The notes beneath the pieces were generated by a model, which saw only the letters and a program-made list of their open reading frames with translations, had not been told where the DNA came from and made no database searches. Shown here piece by piece: positions 8,758 through 18,108 of a stretch of DNA of 64,000 nt. The position numbers were made by a program, and so were the translations under genes. How positions within the stretch are numbered: position 1 is the first letter of the stretch; every line of letters starts with the position of its first letter. The stretch lies in the NCBI RefSeq assembly GCF_014648875.1, contig NZ_BMRY01000001.1, positions 541,304 to 605,303 of the forward strand, written 5' to 3'. Source of the stretch: Streptomyces parvus. Lineage in GTDB: Bacteria > Actinomycetota > Actinomycetes > Streptomycetales > Streptomycetaceae.

Positions 8758-9867
8758 ATGACGACCTATTACTGTCCAGTGGATGGGACGCGATCCGCGA
8801 TCACCGCTCTGACCTGGTGCTGTCCGGTCTGCCGGGGACCCTGGGACCTCGACTTCACCCCCGCGCGGGGCGTCGGGATGAACGCGCTTTCCCGCCGGAT
8901 CAATTCATTGTGGCGTTACAAGGATTTCCTCCCGCTCGACTCCTCGACGATCTCCCTGGGCGAGGGCCGCACCCCTCTCGTCGGGCTCACGGACACCGTC
9001 TCGGCGAAGCTCGACTATCTGATGCCGACGCTCTCCTTCAAGGACCGGGGCGCGGTGATGCTCGCGGAGCTGGCCCGGCGGCTGGGCCCGGACCGGGTGG
9101 TGGCGGACAGCACGGGCAACGCGGGCACGTCGGTCGCGGCGTACTGCGCGCGGGCCGCACTGCCGTGCACGGTGTACGTCCCCGAGGGCACGTCGGCGAA
9201 GAAGACCGAGCAGATCCGAGCCCACGGCGCGCACCTGGTGGCCGTCCCGGGCGGCCGGGAGGCGACCGCGCTGGCGGCCCGCGCGGCGGCGGACGAAGCG
9301 GGGGTCTTCTACGCCTCGCACGTCTTCAACCCGTACTTCCTGCACGGGACGAAGACGTACGTGTACGAGCTCTGGGAGGACCTGGGCGGCCGGCTGCCGG
9401 ACGCGCTGGCGGTCCCGGTCGGCAACGGCACGCTGCTGCTGGGCGCGGCACTGGCGGTGTCCGAACTGCACGCACTGGGCCTGATCGAGACGCGTCCCCG
9501 CCTGCTCGCCGTCCAGGCGGAGGCGGTCTCTCCGCTGGCCGCCGCCTTCCACGCGGGCGCGGACGACCTGCTCCCGGCCGCCCCGGCCACGGCCCCCGCC
9601 CCCACGCTCGCGGAGGGCATCGCGATCCCCCGCCCGCCACGCGCCCGCCAGATCCTGGCGGCGGTGCGGGCCTCGGGCGGCACGTTCCTGACGGTCCCCG
9701 AGGACGACATCCGCGAGGCCCAACGGGACCTGGCCGCACGCGGGCTCTACGTCGAGACGACGGGCGTGGCCTGCTGGGCCGCGGTACGGGAGGGGGGCGA
9801 CGCGGTACGGGGCAGCGTGGTGGTACCGCTGTGCGGGGCGGGGCTGAAGACGGGGACGGCGGGGTAG
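8758..9867 (+). CDS. Threonine synthase-like PLP-dependent enzyme
   Basis: This 369-residue fold-type II PLP enzyme resembles threonine synthase, which converts O-phosphohomoserine to threonine. An N-terminal Cys motif (YYCPVDG and CCPVCRG) resembles the zinc-ribbon-like start of many threonine synthases. The PLP lysine lies in LSFKDRGA, and STGNAGTSVAAY is the phosphate-binding and substrate loop. VPVGNGTLLLG is the glycine-rich cofactor loop. ATG 8758 was chosen over the in-frame ATG 8746, but no strong Shine-Dalgarno is visible for either. It is monocistronic and diverges from the subtilase. It may be a second threonine synthase or a related beta-replacing lyase. Confidence 0.83.
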   Translation: MTTYYCPVDGTRSAITALTWCCPVCRGPWDLDFTPARGVGMNALSRRINSLWRYKDFLPLDSSTISLGEGRTPLVGLTDTVSAKLDYLMPTLSFKDRGAVMLAELARRLGPDRVVADSTGNAGTSVAAYCARAALPCTVYVPEGTSAKKTEQIRAHGAHLVAVPGGREATALAARAAADEAGVFYASHVFNPYFLHGTKTYVYELWEDLGGRLPDALAVPVGNGTLLLGAALAVSELHALGLIETRPRLLAVQAEAVSPLAAAFHAGADDLLPAAPATAPAPTLAEGIAIPRPPRARQILAAVRASGGTFLTVPEDDIREAQRDLAARGLYVETTGVACWAAVREGGDAVRGSVVVPLCGAGLKTGTAG

Positions 9868-10067
9868 GGGCTTCCCCTGGCCTTCCCCGGTGAGGCCTCC
9901 CCCGCTGAGACCCCTCCTGGCGAGGCCTCCCCGGCGAGGCCTTTCCCGGGCCCCGGTGGCCGGATCTGCTCCATCCGGCGGGCAGGCGGGCGCCCCGTGC
10001 GGGGGCGCTCCGGGGGCCGTGCGTGCCGTGGCCGCCGACCGCGCCGCAATCTCCCTACTTTCGTACC

Positions 10068-12758
10068 GTGAGCCTCCCCCGCGTCTCCGTCCTCGCCCTC
10101 GCACCGCTGGTCGTCGCCGCCCTGATCGCCCCGCTGCCGCCCGTCGCCGCGGCCGCCGGACCCGACCCCGTACCGTCGGACGGCCGGTCCCGGCCGTCCG
10201 ACTCCCCCGGGCCCGGGCCCGGATCCGGTGGCCGTCCCCCCGCCTGCGGGAACACCTCCGACCCCGCCTGGGCGCCGTCCTCCACCCGTTTCGGGGAGGC
10301 CGACGGCTACGACCCGTACGTCGGCAACGGCTATCTCGGCCACCGGGTCCCCGCCACCGGAGCCGGATACGCGTCCACCGGGGAGAAGACCGGCTGGCCG
10401 CTCTACACCCCCCGCTACGACGGCGCGTTCGTCTCCGGGCTGTACGCGGCGGACCAGGCCGTCGCCGAGGGGCGGGAGGCGGTCGCCGCGCTGCCCAGCT
10501 GGACCGGCATCGACGTGGGCGTCGGCGAGGAGACGCTGGGCGACGCCACCCCGGCGGGCCGGATCTCGCACTACCGCCAGACGGTCTTCCTCTCCTGCGG
10601 CCTCGTGCGCACCTCGCTGCGGTGGACGACGGCGGACGGCCGCGCGACCGACCTCACCTACGAGGTCCTGGCCGACCGCTCCGACGTCCACGCCGGTGCC
10701 GTACGCCTGCGGATGACCCCGCGCTGGAGCGGCGCCGCGACCGTCACCGGCCGGCTCGACGAACGCGGCGCACGCCGGATCACGCTCCGCGAGAACGGCA
10801 CGTTCCGCACGCTCGGCACGGGCGTCGAGGGGGCGATCGCGCAGGCGATGCGGCGCGGCTCGGGCGTGGTCGAGACCCTGCGCCCGGGTGCCTCCCCCCG
10901 CGCGACGCCGGTCCACGCGGGCCGGACGTACACCTTCGAGAAGTACGTCGGTGTCGACACCGCCCTCACCTCCCGTGCCCCGGCCGACGACGCCCGCGAG
11001 ACGGCGCACCGGGCGGCCCGGCGCGGCTGGGACCGGGTGTTCGCGGCGAACGAGGCGGCCTGGCGCGAGGCCTGGTCCGCCGATGTGCTGGTCCCCGGCG
11101 ACCGTGAACTGCAGGGCTGGCTGCGCTCCGCCCAGTACGGGCTGCTGGCGAGCACCCGGCGCGGGTCCTCGGACAGCATCGCCCCGGCCGGTCTGACCAG
11201 CGACAACTACGCGGGCCTGGTGTTCTGGGACGCCGAGACGTGGATGTTCCCGGGGCTGCTCGCCACCCGCCCGGAGCTGGCGCGTTCGGTCGTCGAGTAC
11301 CGCTACCGCACCCGTGGCGCGGCCCGGGCGAACGCCGGGAAGCTGGGTTACGACGGGCTGTTCTACCCCTGGACGAGCGCGAGCCGGGGCCGGCTGGACT
11401 CCGAGTGCCACAGCGTGGACCCGCCGCACTGCCTGACCCAGAATCACCTCCAGGGCGATGTGTCGCTGGCCGTCTGGCAGTACTACCTCGCCACCGGCGA
11501 CCGCGACTGGTTGGCGGCACGCGGCTGGCCGCTGCTGGCGGGCATCGCCGACTTCTGGCGGTCGCGCGCGACGGCGAACCCGGACGGCAGCTACTCCATC
11601 AACGATGTGGCGGGCCCGGACGAGTACAGCAACGGCGTCGACGACGGCGTGTTCACGAACGCGGTCGCCGCCACCGCCCTGCGCAACGCGACCCGCGCGG
11701 CCCGCATCCTCGGCCGGACGCCGCCCGCCGGCTGGAACCGGGTCGCGGACCGGCTCCGGATCCCGTACGACGCGGAGAGGAAGGTCTTCCTCCAGTACGC
11801 GGGCTACAACGGCTCCACGATCAAGCAGGCGGACACGGTCCTGCTCACGTACCCCCTGGAGTGGCCGATGGAGCCGGGCGCGGCGGCGGCCACCCTGGAC
11901 TACTACGCGGCCCGCACCGACCCGGACGGCCCGGCGATGACGGACTCGGTGCACGCGATCGACGCGGCGGCGATCGGGGAGCCGGGCTGCTCGGCGTACA
12001 CGTACATGCAGCGCTCGGTACGCCCCTTCATGCGCGGCCCGTACGACCTGTTCTCCGAGGCGCGCGGCGACAAGGCGGGCTCGGAAGACCCGCTGTCCGG
12101 CTTCCCGGCCGACGACTTCCTGACCGGCAAGGGCGGCTTCCTCCAGGTGTTCACGCACGGCCTGACGGGGCTCCGGCTCCGCGAGGACGGCGTGCGCCTG
12201 GACCCGACGCTGCCGCCCCAGCTGCGCGAGGGCGTCACGCTGAAGGGCCTGCGGTTCCGGGACGCGGTGTACGAGGTCGGGATCGGGCCCCGGAACACCA
12301 CGGTCCGGCTGACCTCGGGCACCCCGTTCACGGTCCACACCACGGAGGGGCCGCGCCGCCTCGCCACCACGCTGACCCTGCCCACCCGTCGCCCGGACCT
12401 GACCCCGACGGCCGACGCGGCGCGCTGCCGCCCGGTGACGGCGACCTCGGAGTCCCCGGGCCTGTACGCGGAGGCGGCGGTGGACGGGAGCCCGGCGACG
12501 GCCTGGTCCCCCGACGGCGCGGCGGGTTCCCTGACGGTGGACCTGGGGCCGCGCCCGCTGCGGATCACGGCGGTGACCCCGCGCTGGAGCGACGTACCGC
12601 CCTCCTCCCACACGCTGGAAACCTCCGTCGACGGCCGGTTCTGGCGTCCCTTCCTGGCGGGTGACACGGCCAGGAAGGTCCGGGTGACGGTCCGCTCGCA
12701 GGACCCGGAGAAAACGGCGGGGGTGGCGGAGCTGCGGGTGGCGGCGGACGGGTCGTAG
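10068..12758 (+). CDS. Secreted GH65 glycoside hydrolase with C-terminal carbohydrate-binding-like domain
   Basis: This protein of about 896 residues resembles glycoside hydrolase family 65, which includes acid trehalases and maltose, trehalose and kojibiose phosphorylases. A signal peptide is likely at 1-31, followed by a Pro/Ser/Gly-rich linker. FGEADGYDPYVGNGYLGHR starts the beta-sandwich. The catalytic barrel carries INDVAGPDEYSNG, with the general-acid Glu near residue 518. The last 110 residues (AAVDGSPATAWSPDG, then LTVDLGP) look like a galactose-binding/F5-8C type module. Export favours hydrolysis of an extracellular alpha-glucoside rather than phosphorolysis, but the substrate is not fixed by sequence. 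GTG 10068 places the signal peptide at the N-terminus; GTG 10023 is also in frame. Confidence 0.86.
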   Translation: MSLPRVSVLALAPLVVAALIAPLPPVAAAAGPDPVPSDGRSRPSDSPGPGPGSGGRPPACGNTSDPAWAPSSTRFGEADGYDPYVGNGYLGHRVPATGAGYASTGEKTGWPLYTPRYDGAFVSGLYAADQAVAEGREAVAALPSWTGIDVGVGEETLGDATPAGRISHYRQTVFLSCGLVRTSLRWTTADGRATDLTYEVLADRSDVHAGAVRLRMTPRWSGAATVTGRLDERGARRITLRENGTFRTLGTGVEGAIAQAMRRGSGVVETLRPGASPRATPVHAGRTYTFEKYVGVDTALTSRAPADDARETAHRAARRGWDRVFAANEAAWREAWSADVLVPGDRELQGWLRSAQYGLLASTRRGSSDSIAPAGLTSDNYAGLVFWDAETWMFPGLLATRPELARSVVEYRYRTRGAARANAGKLGYDGLFYPWTSASRGRLDSECHSVDPPHCLTQNHLQGDVSLAVWQYYLATGDRDWLAARGWPLLAGIADFWRSRATANPDGSYSINDVAGPDEYSNGVDDGVFTNAVAATALRNATRAARILGRTPPAGWNRVADRLRIPYDAERKVFLQYAGYNGSTIKQADTVLLTYPLEWPMEPGAAAATLDYYAARTDPDGPAMTDSVHAIDAAAIGEPGCSAYTYMQRSVRPFMRGPYDLFSEARGDKAGSEDPLSGFPADDFLTGKGGFLQVFTHGLTGLRLREDGVRLDPTLPPQLREGVTLKGLRFRDAVYEVGIGPRNTTVRLTSGTPFTVHTTEGPRRLATTLTLPTRRPDLTPTADAARCRPVTATSESPGLYAEAAVDGSPATAWSPDGAAGSLTVDLGPRPLRITAVTPRWSDVPPSSHTLETSVDGRFWRPFLAGDTARKVRVTVRSQDPEKTAGVAELRVAADGS

Positions 12759-12841
12759 CAGGACGCGCCCCTGCCCCGCATCGGGTGCAGCATGGAAGAG
12801 GGGCCACAACCGAACACCGAGCATCCGGAGGTGTACGAGTC

Positions 12842-13090
12842 ATGGGCATGTACATGGATGTCCACCGGGGCATGAAGGGGATCACGGCAGCGGAGCTGAA
12901 GGAAGCGCACGCGGCCGACACCGCGATCGAGAAGGAGGAGGGCGTCCACTTCGAACGCGCCTGGGCGGACCCGGAATCCGGCACGGTCTACTGCCTGTCC
13001 ACCGCCCCCTCGGCCGACGCCGTCCAGCGGATCCACGAACGCGCGGGCCACTCCGCGGACGAGATCCACGCGGTGCCGCTGGCTGTGTGA
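12842..13090 (+). CDS. SCO4226-like nickel-binding protein (DUF4242)
   Basis: This 82-residue ferredoxin-like-fold protein starts MGMYMDVHRGMKGITAAEL. The length and sequence fit the DUF4242 family, whose Streptomyces coelicolor member SCO4226 is described as a nickel-binding dimer. His and acidic residues are present, but which of them bind metal cannot be settled here. ATG 12842 has GGAGG 10 nt upstream. It appears to be a single gene. Confidence 0.85.
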   Translation: MGMYMDVHRGMKGITAAELKEAHAADTAIEKEEGVHFERAWADPESGTVYCLSTAPSADAVQRIHERAGHSADEIHAVPLAV

Positions 13091-13099
13091 GGGCCGCAG

Positions 13100-13149
13100 G
13101 CCCTGCGGAAGCCTGACGGAAGTCCTGCGGACCCCAACCCCCGCAGGGC
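13100..13149. terminator. Possible bidirectional terminator between DUF4242 and SPFH genes
   Basis: GCCCTGCGG (13100-13108) can pair with CCGCAGGGC (13141-13149), with further GC-rich pairing possible inside the long loop. The position between convergent genes supports this, but the loop is long. Confidence 0.45.
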
Positions 13150-13202
13150 TTCCTGCCGTTGTGCTCAGGCGCGCAGAGCTTCCGGCCGTTGTGCTCAGGC
13201 GC
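13143..13202. repeat. 30-bp tandem duplication over the SPFH stop codon
   Basis: Two adjacent 30-bp copies (13143-13172 and 13173-13202) differ at two positions. The copy at 13173-13202 contains the stop codon of the SPFH gene. The 30-bp length keeps frame, so the outer copy also carries an in-frame stop. Confidence 0.85.
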
Positions 13203-14310
13203 CGGAGGCACGCCCCCGGCCCGGCAGCCGGGTCTCGCCCGCGGCCTCCGCCTCCGCCTTCGCGTCGCTCACCGCGGCGGCGGCCTCCTTGGCGGCCTCG
13301 TCGGCGGCGGCGACGGCGTCCAGCGCGAGGGTCGAGTTCGGCTCGATCTCCGGCGCGCCGACGCCGTCCTTGTCGCCGGCGGCGACATCGGCCGCGGCGG
13401 AGTCCTCGCGCTCCGCGGACACGGACGGCCCGGCCCCGGCCGACTGGTCGCCGAACGCGGTGGTGACCGTACGGATCGCCTCGGTCAGCTCGCCCGGGAT
13501 CACCCAGAAGGTGTTGTTGTCGCTCTGCGCCAGATGCGGGAGCGTCTCCAGGTACTTGTACGCCAGGACCTTCGCGTCGGCGTTGTTGCGGTGGACGGCC
13601 TGGAAGACGAGCTCCACGGCCTTCGACTCGCCGTCCGCCCTAAGGATCATGGCCTGCTGCGTGCCCTGGGCCTCCAGGATGTCCTTCTGTTTCGTGCCCT
13701 CCGCGGTGAGGATCTTGGCCTGCCGCTCACCTTCGGCGTGCAGGATGGCGGCGCGCTTGTCACGCTCGGCGCGCATCTGCTTCTCCATCGCCTCTTTGAT
13801 GGTGTTCGGCGGGTCGATGGCCTTGATCTCGACGCGGTTGACCCGGATGCCCCACTTGCCGGTCGCGTCGTCGAGCACGGCGCGGAGCCGGGCGTTGATC
13901 TCCTCGCGCGAGGTGAGCGTCGCCTCCAGGTCCATGGAGCCGATGACGTTCCGCAGGGTGGTCACGGTGAGCTGGTCTATGGCCTGCAGATAGTCGGCGA
14001 CCTCGTAGGCCGCGGCCCGCGGGTCGGTGATCTGGTAGTAGAGCACGGTGTCGATGTTGACCACGAGGTTGTCCTCGGTGATCACCGGTTTGGGGTCGGA
14101 GGAGTACACCTGCTCACGCACGTCGAGCTTGGTGTTGACGCGGTCCGCCACCGGCAGGACGAAGTTCAGGCCGGGCTGGAGCGTTCTGCGGTACCGGCCG
14201 AACCGCTCGATGTTGTAGCGGCGCGCCTGCGGAACGATCCGCACGGTGGCCGCCACGAGGAACACCACGACGAGCGCCGCCACGAGAATCGGTATGACCA
14301 CCGGATCCAT
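13195..14310 (-). CDS. SPFH/Band 7 (stomatin-like) membrane protein
   Basis: This 371-residue protein has an N-terminal membrane segment at about residues 4-24 and then an SPFH/PHB domain (IERFGRYRRTLQPGLNFVLP, REQVYSSDPKPVITEDN, LRNVIGSMDLEATLTSRE). A charged helical region follows (LHAEGERQAKILTAEG), with an Ala/Glu-rich tail from about 300. Such slipins form membrane scaffolds and commonly occur with NfeD, which lies 61 bp upstream here, so the two probably form an operon. GGAGG precedes ATG 14310. The physiological role is not defined by sequence. Confidence 0.92.
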   Translation of the reverse strand: MDPVVIPILVAALVVVFLVAATVRIVPQARRYNIERFGRYRRTLQPGLNFVLPVADRVNTKLDVREQVYSSDPKPVITEDNLVVNIDTVLYYQITDPRAAAYEVADYLQAIDQLTVTTLRNVIGSMDLEATLTSREEINARLRAVLDDATGKWGIRVNRVEIKAIDPPNTIKEAMEKQMRAERDKRAAILHAEGERQAKILTAEGTKQKDILEAQGTQQAMILRADGESKAVELVFQAVHRNNADAKVLAYKYLETLPHLAQSDNNTFWVIPGELTEAIRTVTTAFGDQSAGAGPSVSAEREDSAAADVAAGDKDGVGAPEIEPNSTLALDAVAAADEAAKEAAAAVSDAKAEAEAAGETRLPGRGRASGA

Positions 14311-14371
14311 GCTTCCTCCAACCCTGCTTCGCTACGTGTTCGGCCGGTCACGCGGGCGCGCGGGCACGCCG

Positions 14372-14809
14372 TCACGGAAGGAGCTCGCGGGGATACACGA
14401 CGGCGGTGGCGCCCTCGATCTCCATGACGTCCACCAGTGCTCCCACCGGGATCACATGGCTTTCGTCGAGGGCGCGGGCGGTCCACTCCTCACCGGAGAG
14501 CTTGATCAGGCCATGGGTCGCGGTGACCTCCTGCACGACCTCCGCGCGCTTGCCGATCAGCGCGTCGCTGCCCTCGTGGGTCAGGGGCGCCTGCGCCATG
14601 TGACGCAGCGCGACGGGGCGGACGAGGGCGAGACCGGCCGCGGCCGCCAGTCCGAGCGCCACGAGCTGACCGAGCAGACCGACGCCCACACCCGCCACGA
14701 CGGCGGCGACGAGGGCCGCGCCGGCCAGCAGCCCGAAGACCAGCGTCAGCGTGAAGAACTCCGCAGCGCCGAGCGCCGCGGCGGCGAACAACCATGCGAA
14801 CCACGGCAT
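14372..14809 (-). CDS. NfeD-family membrane protein
   Basis: This 145-residue protein has two or three hydrophobic N-terminal segments (about residues 4-70) and a C-terminal NfeD OB-fold (about 80-145: GSDALIGKRAEVVQEV, then GEEWTARA and PVGALVDVMEIEGATAVV). It is the short NfeD form without the ClpP-like protease region. It lies directly upstream of the SPFH gene, the usual NfeD-slipin pairing in bacteria, and probably stabilises or regulates that scaffold. GGGGAGG lies about 10 nt before ATG 14809. Confidence 0.9.
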   Translation of the reverse strand: MPWFAWLFAAAALGAAEFFTLTLVFGLLAGAALVAAVVAGVGVGLLGQLVALGLAAAAGLALVRPVALRHMAQAPLTHEGSDALIGKRAEVVQEVTATHGLIKLSGEEWTARALDESHVIPVGALVDVMEIEGATAVVYPRELLP

Positions 14810-15111
14810 CGAATCAGCCTCCCCAAGGGGACCTACTCAGGGTGTACCCCTTCGGACCCCGGACGGAACCGCCCGGACTGCCCGAACTGCCCGAACTGCG
14901 GTCGGGCCGCGTGGGCCGGGCCCGGAGGCGGCTACGACCGCCGGCCGACCGACCGGGCGCTCACGCCCGCGTGCGACGGCGTGCTGCCCGCCGACGGGAT
15001 ACGGGCCGCGGCGAGGACGGCCAACGGCTGCTGACGGCGTTCACCGCCGCTTCGGCGGCGCGGCATGGGTGTCCGGTGACCTGACGGGCATCGCGGAAGA
15101 CGACCCGTGGG
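14810..15111. other. Intergenic stretch without a recognised gene
   Basis: These 302 bases hold the upstream region of the NfeD gene, a short run of CTGCCCGAA repeats near 14877-14900 and a weak hairpin at 15044-15058. I see no gene. Confidence 0.6.
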
Positions 15112-15462
15112 TCAGCGCGATCGGTAGGACACATCCAGCGTGGGGATCTCGACGGACGAGTGCACGGTGACGCCGTCCACCGGCTTGACGTGGGCGGCGA
15201 TCAGAGTGAGCACGGCGTCCGCGAGACGGATCTTGTTCGCGTCAGTACGGCCGTGGAGCAGGCCGATCTCGATGTGCAGCACGGCACGTCCCGCGGTCTC
15301 GGCGCCGACGACGAAGTCCTCGACTCGGCGGAAGCGGGTCTTGCACGCCTCCGGGCGAGCGTCGACGGTCGAGACGACGAGCGGGTGCAGAGCCAGCGCG
15401 AAGGCCTGCCGGTCGAAGGCCGTGTCGAGCGTGCTGGAGTAGTCGACGGTGATCTGAGGCAT
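15112..15462 (-). CDS. 5-carboxymethyl-2-hydroxymuconate Delta-isomerase-like (tautomerase superfamily)
   Basis: This 116-residue protein begins MPQITVDYSS. In the tautomerase superfamily the processed N-terminal proline is the catalytic base, so ATG 15462, which puts Pro next to Met, is preferred; GAGGAG lies 10 nt upstream. Internal motifs (HIEIGLLHGRTDANK) match CHMI-type proteins. The classical enzyme acts in homoprotocatechuate degradation, but none of that pathway is nearby, so the real substrate may differ. It stands alone. Confidence 0.8.
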   Translation of the reverse strand: MPQITVDYSSTLDTAFDRQAFALALHPLVVSTVDARPEACKTRFRRVEDFVVGAETAGRAVLHIEIGLLHGRTDANKIRLADAVLTLIAAHVKPVDGVTVHSSVEIPTLDVSYRSR

Positions 15463-15772
15463 GGCGGGCAACTCCTCGGGCGGCAGCCGGTCAGCGCGCG
15501 CCGAAGAGGCGCTCGTTGTACGGGGAGAACGCTAACCGCTCAGCACGGTCCGCCCCTTGTGATCCGCACCATGACGTGCGCTGGGCGACAGAAAGGACGC
15601 TCGGGTCGGTGGACGCGCGTGTTCTGTACGGCTTGTCGGGAGCCCGTGGAGCGCGTGCCCCGGTGGATCGCCGGGCCTCACCTGCTCGCGCCGATGTGCT
15701 GTCCGGCCTGCCACACCGCCCACAGCCGGGGCGCGCCCAGCAGCATCCCAACACGGGATGCGCGTTCCCGGC
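15463..15772. other. Intergenic stretch with a zinc-ribbon-like ORF remnant
   Basis: No complete gene is convincing. On the plus strand around 15572-15740 a frame reads MTCAGRQKGRSG, then VFCTACREP and MCCPACHTAH, giving two CxxC pairs like a small zinc ribbon. It has no stop before running far antisense into vapC and vapB, so it is either a degraded gene or chance. Confidence 0.4.
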
Positions 15773-16189
15773 TCAGTCGGCGGTGCCCGGCTCCACGACC
15801 CACTCGGCCTGCAGCCCGCCCACCGAAGCGATCATGTCGAAGTCGCCGTCGTAGTGCAGGACCATGGCACGATGCCGCTCGGCGGTTGCCGCGATCAGGA
15901 CGTCGGCCAGCGACAGAGCCCGGTGGAAGCCGACGTTCAGGGCCAAGGCCTGGATCTCGAGCGCCCGCTGGAAGTCTTCGTCGTTGCAGGGCAGGTAGTC
16001 GAATCCACGAAGCAGGGTGCGCAGCCGCAACGCCTCGGGCTTTCCGCGCGCCGAGTACAGAACCTCGTACTCGGTCGGGGCGCACACCGCCAGGAGCCCA
16101 TCGCGATCCAGCGCGTCCAGCCGAGCCCGCACCGCCGGTTTGCCCCGGCGGGCCAGCGCGGACTTGTCGACGAGGTAGCGCCCCCTCAC
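15773..16189 (-). CDS. vapC: VapC-like PIN-domain toxin ribonuclease
   Basis: This 138-residue PIN-domain protein is the probable toxin of a type II toxin-antitoxin pair. Acidic metal-binding residues are visible in YLVDKSAL (Asp 8), in PTEYEVLY (Glu), in LADVLIAATA (Asp) and in HYDGDFD (Asp), so the nuclease site looks intact. VapC toxins cleave tRNA or rRNA. Its GTG start overlaps the antitoxin stop by 4 bp (GTGA), giving tight translational coupling. Repression with VapB through the upstream palindrome is expected. Confidence 0.9.
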   Translation of the reverse strand: MRGRYLVDKSALARRGKPAVRARLDALDRDGLLAVCAPTEYEVLYSARGKPEALRLRTLLRGFDYLPCNDEDFQRALEIQALALNVGFHRALSLADVLIAATAERHRAMVLHYDGDFDMIASVGGLQAEWVVEPGTAD

Positions 16190-16437
16190 GCCGCCGAGAC
16201 CCCACCGTCACGCTTGAGGGAACCGTCCGGATTCCGCGGCCCAGTCTGCGAACGGATCTCCGCGAAGACGTCCTCGAACTCGCCGTCATCCATGGCGTCG
16301 AACAGCTCCCGGCGCAGCCGCAGCTTCACCCCCTCCTCCATGGCCGCCCGCACTGCGGCGGCCTTGGTCTTTACGCCGTACACCCGCATCGCCTGCTCGA
16401 CGATCTCCTCGTCCAGGTCGATCACAGTCCTGGCCAT
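16186..16437 (-). CDS. vapB: VapB-like antitoxin
   Basis: This 83-residue protein begins MARTVIDLDEEIVEQAM, the ribbon-helix-helix pattern of VapB antitoxins whose N-terminus binds DNA (about residues 1-45). The C-terminal part (DVFAEIRSQTGPRNPDG) would bind and neutralise VapC. ATG 16437 has GAAGGGA upstream. An open frame extends up to 16479 but begins inside the candidate operator. It precedes vapC with a 4-bp overlap. Confidence 0.88.
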   Translation of the reverse strand: MARTVIDLDEEIVEQAMRVYGVKTKAAAVRAAMEEGVKLRLRRELFDAMDDGEFEDVFAEIRSQTGPRNPDGSLKRDGGVSAA

Positions 16438-16470
16438 CAGCCATCCCTTCGCAGCCCGACGACACATCAA

Positions 16471-16501
16471 CGATATCAATTATCGCCAGCAGATGATATC
16501 G
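16471..16501. promoter_or_regulatory. Palindromic operator/promoter of vapBC
   Basis: CGATATCA (16471-16478) is the exact reverse complement of TGATATCG (16494-16501), with 15 nt between. It is unusually AT-rich for this DNA and lies about 34 bp upstream of the vapB start, as expected for an autoregulated toxin-antitoxin operator. Confidence 0.7.
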
Positions 16502-16700
16502 AGGGTGTCGGGGTTCACCGATCAGGGGCGGAGTGCGGCGGCGGAGATCGGCCATCAGCCGGATCGCCCGGCTCTCAGTTCGTACGCCCTACTCAGGCCC
16601 CGGACAGCAAAGAGACGCCCAACGCGATGAGTCCGGCCCACTCCATGAGCTGCTCAGACCCCGAGCTGCTGCCAGGCACCTCTGACGGCGGGTTGAAAGA

Positions 16701-16737
16701 CTGATGGGGCCAGGGAAAATCGCCCCGGCCCCATCAG
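16701..16737. terminator. Terminator hairpin downstream of ychF
   Basis: CTGATGGGGCC (16701-16711) pairs perfectly with 16727-16737 around a 15-nt loop. It lies 50 bp beyond the ychF stop. Confidence 0.8.
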
Positions 16738-16787
16738 CTACTTGCACCTCTGAACCGAACTCCACCACATCGTCGACATGGCGGCGT

Positions 16788-17876
<1,089 letters not shown>

Positions 17877-18108
17877 TTTGGCGACTTCCTGGAGTGAGGC
17901 GGGGAGGGCAAGGGGTAAGGCGTCCGGTCCGGCTGTGCGTTTCGGGCCGGGTCGGCCGGGGCCCCGTTGTGGACCGATTCTCCAGTCTACGGGCCTGTCC
18001 CACGGGCCCGAACAGTGCGGCTTTCGGCCGTGTGACATCGAACGCAACCCCAAGGTCGGCCAAAGCGCGTGTCCAACGCCGGATTCCCCGCCCCCCGCGA
18101 CCTACGTT

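Larger units (their letters stand above)
16438..16787. other. Intergenic stretch upstream of vapBC and downstream of ychF
   Basis: These 350 bases contain the vapBC operator at 16471-16501 and the ychF terminator at 16701-16737. The piece between them (16502-16700) shows no gene, promoter or repeat that I recognise. Confidence 0.6.

Noticed and set aside
9747..12824. 1025-codon minus-strand frame opposite the GH65 gene
   Set aside because: Low-complexity Arg/Gly/Ala composition and no motifs; the plus-strand GH65 enzyme with signal peptide and catalytic motif is the real gene.
13195..14809. Prophage or mobile island around the VapBC and isomerase genes
   Set aside because: No integrase, transposase, tRNA attachment site or composition break could be seen from 13 to 17 kb.
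16438..16479. Upstream extension of vapB to an ATG at 16479
   Set aside because: It would begin inside the palindromic operator. The conserved antitoxin start MARTVIDLDEE lies at 16437 with its own Shine-Dalgarno.
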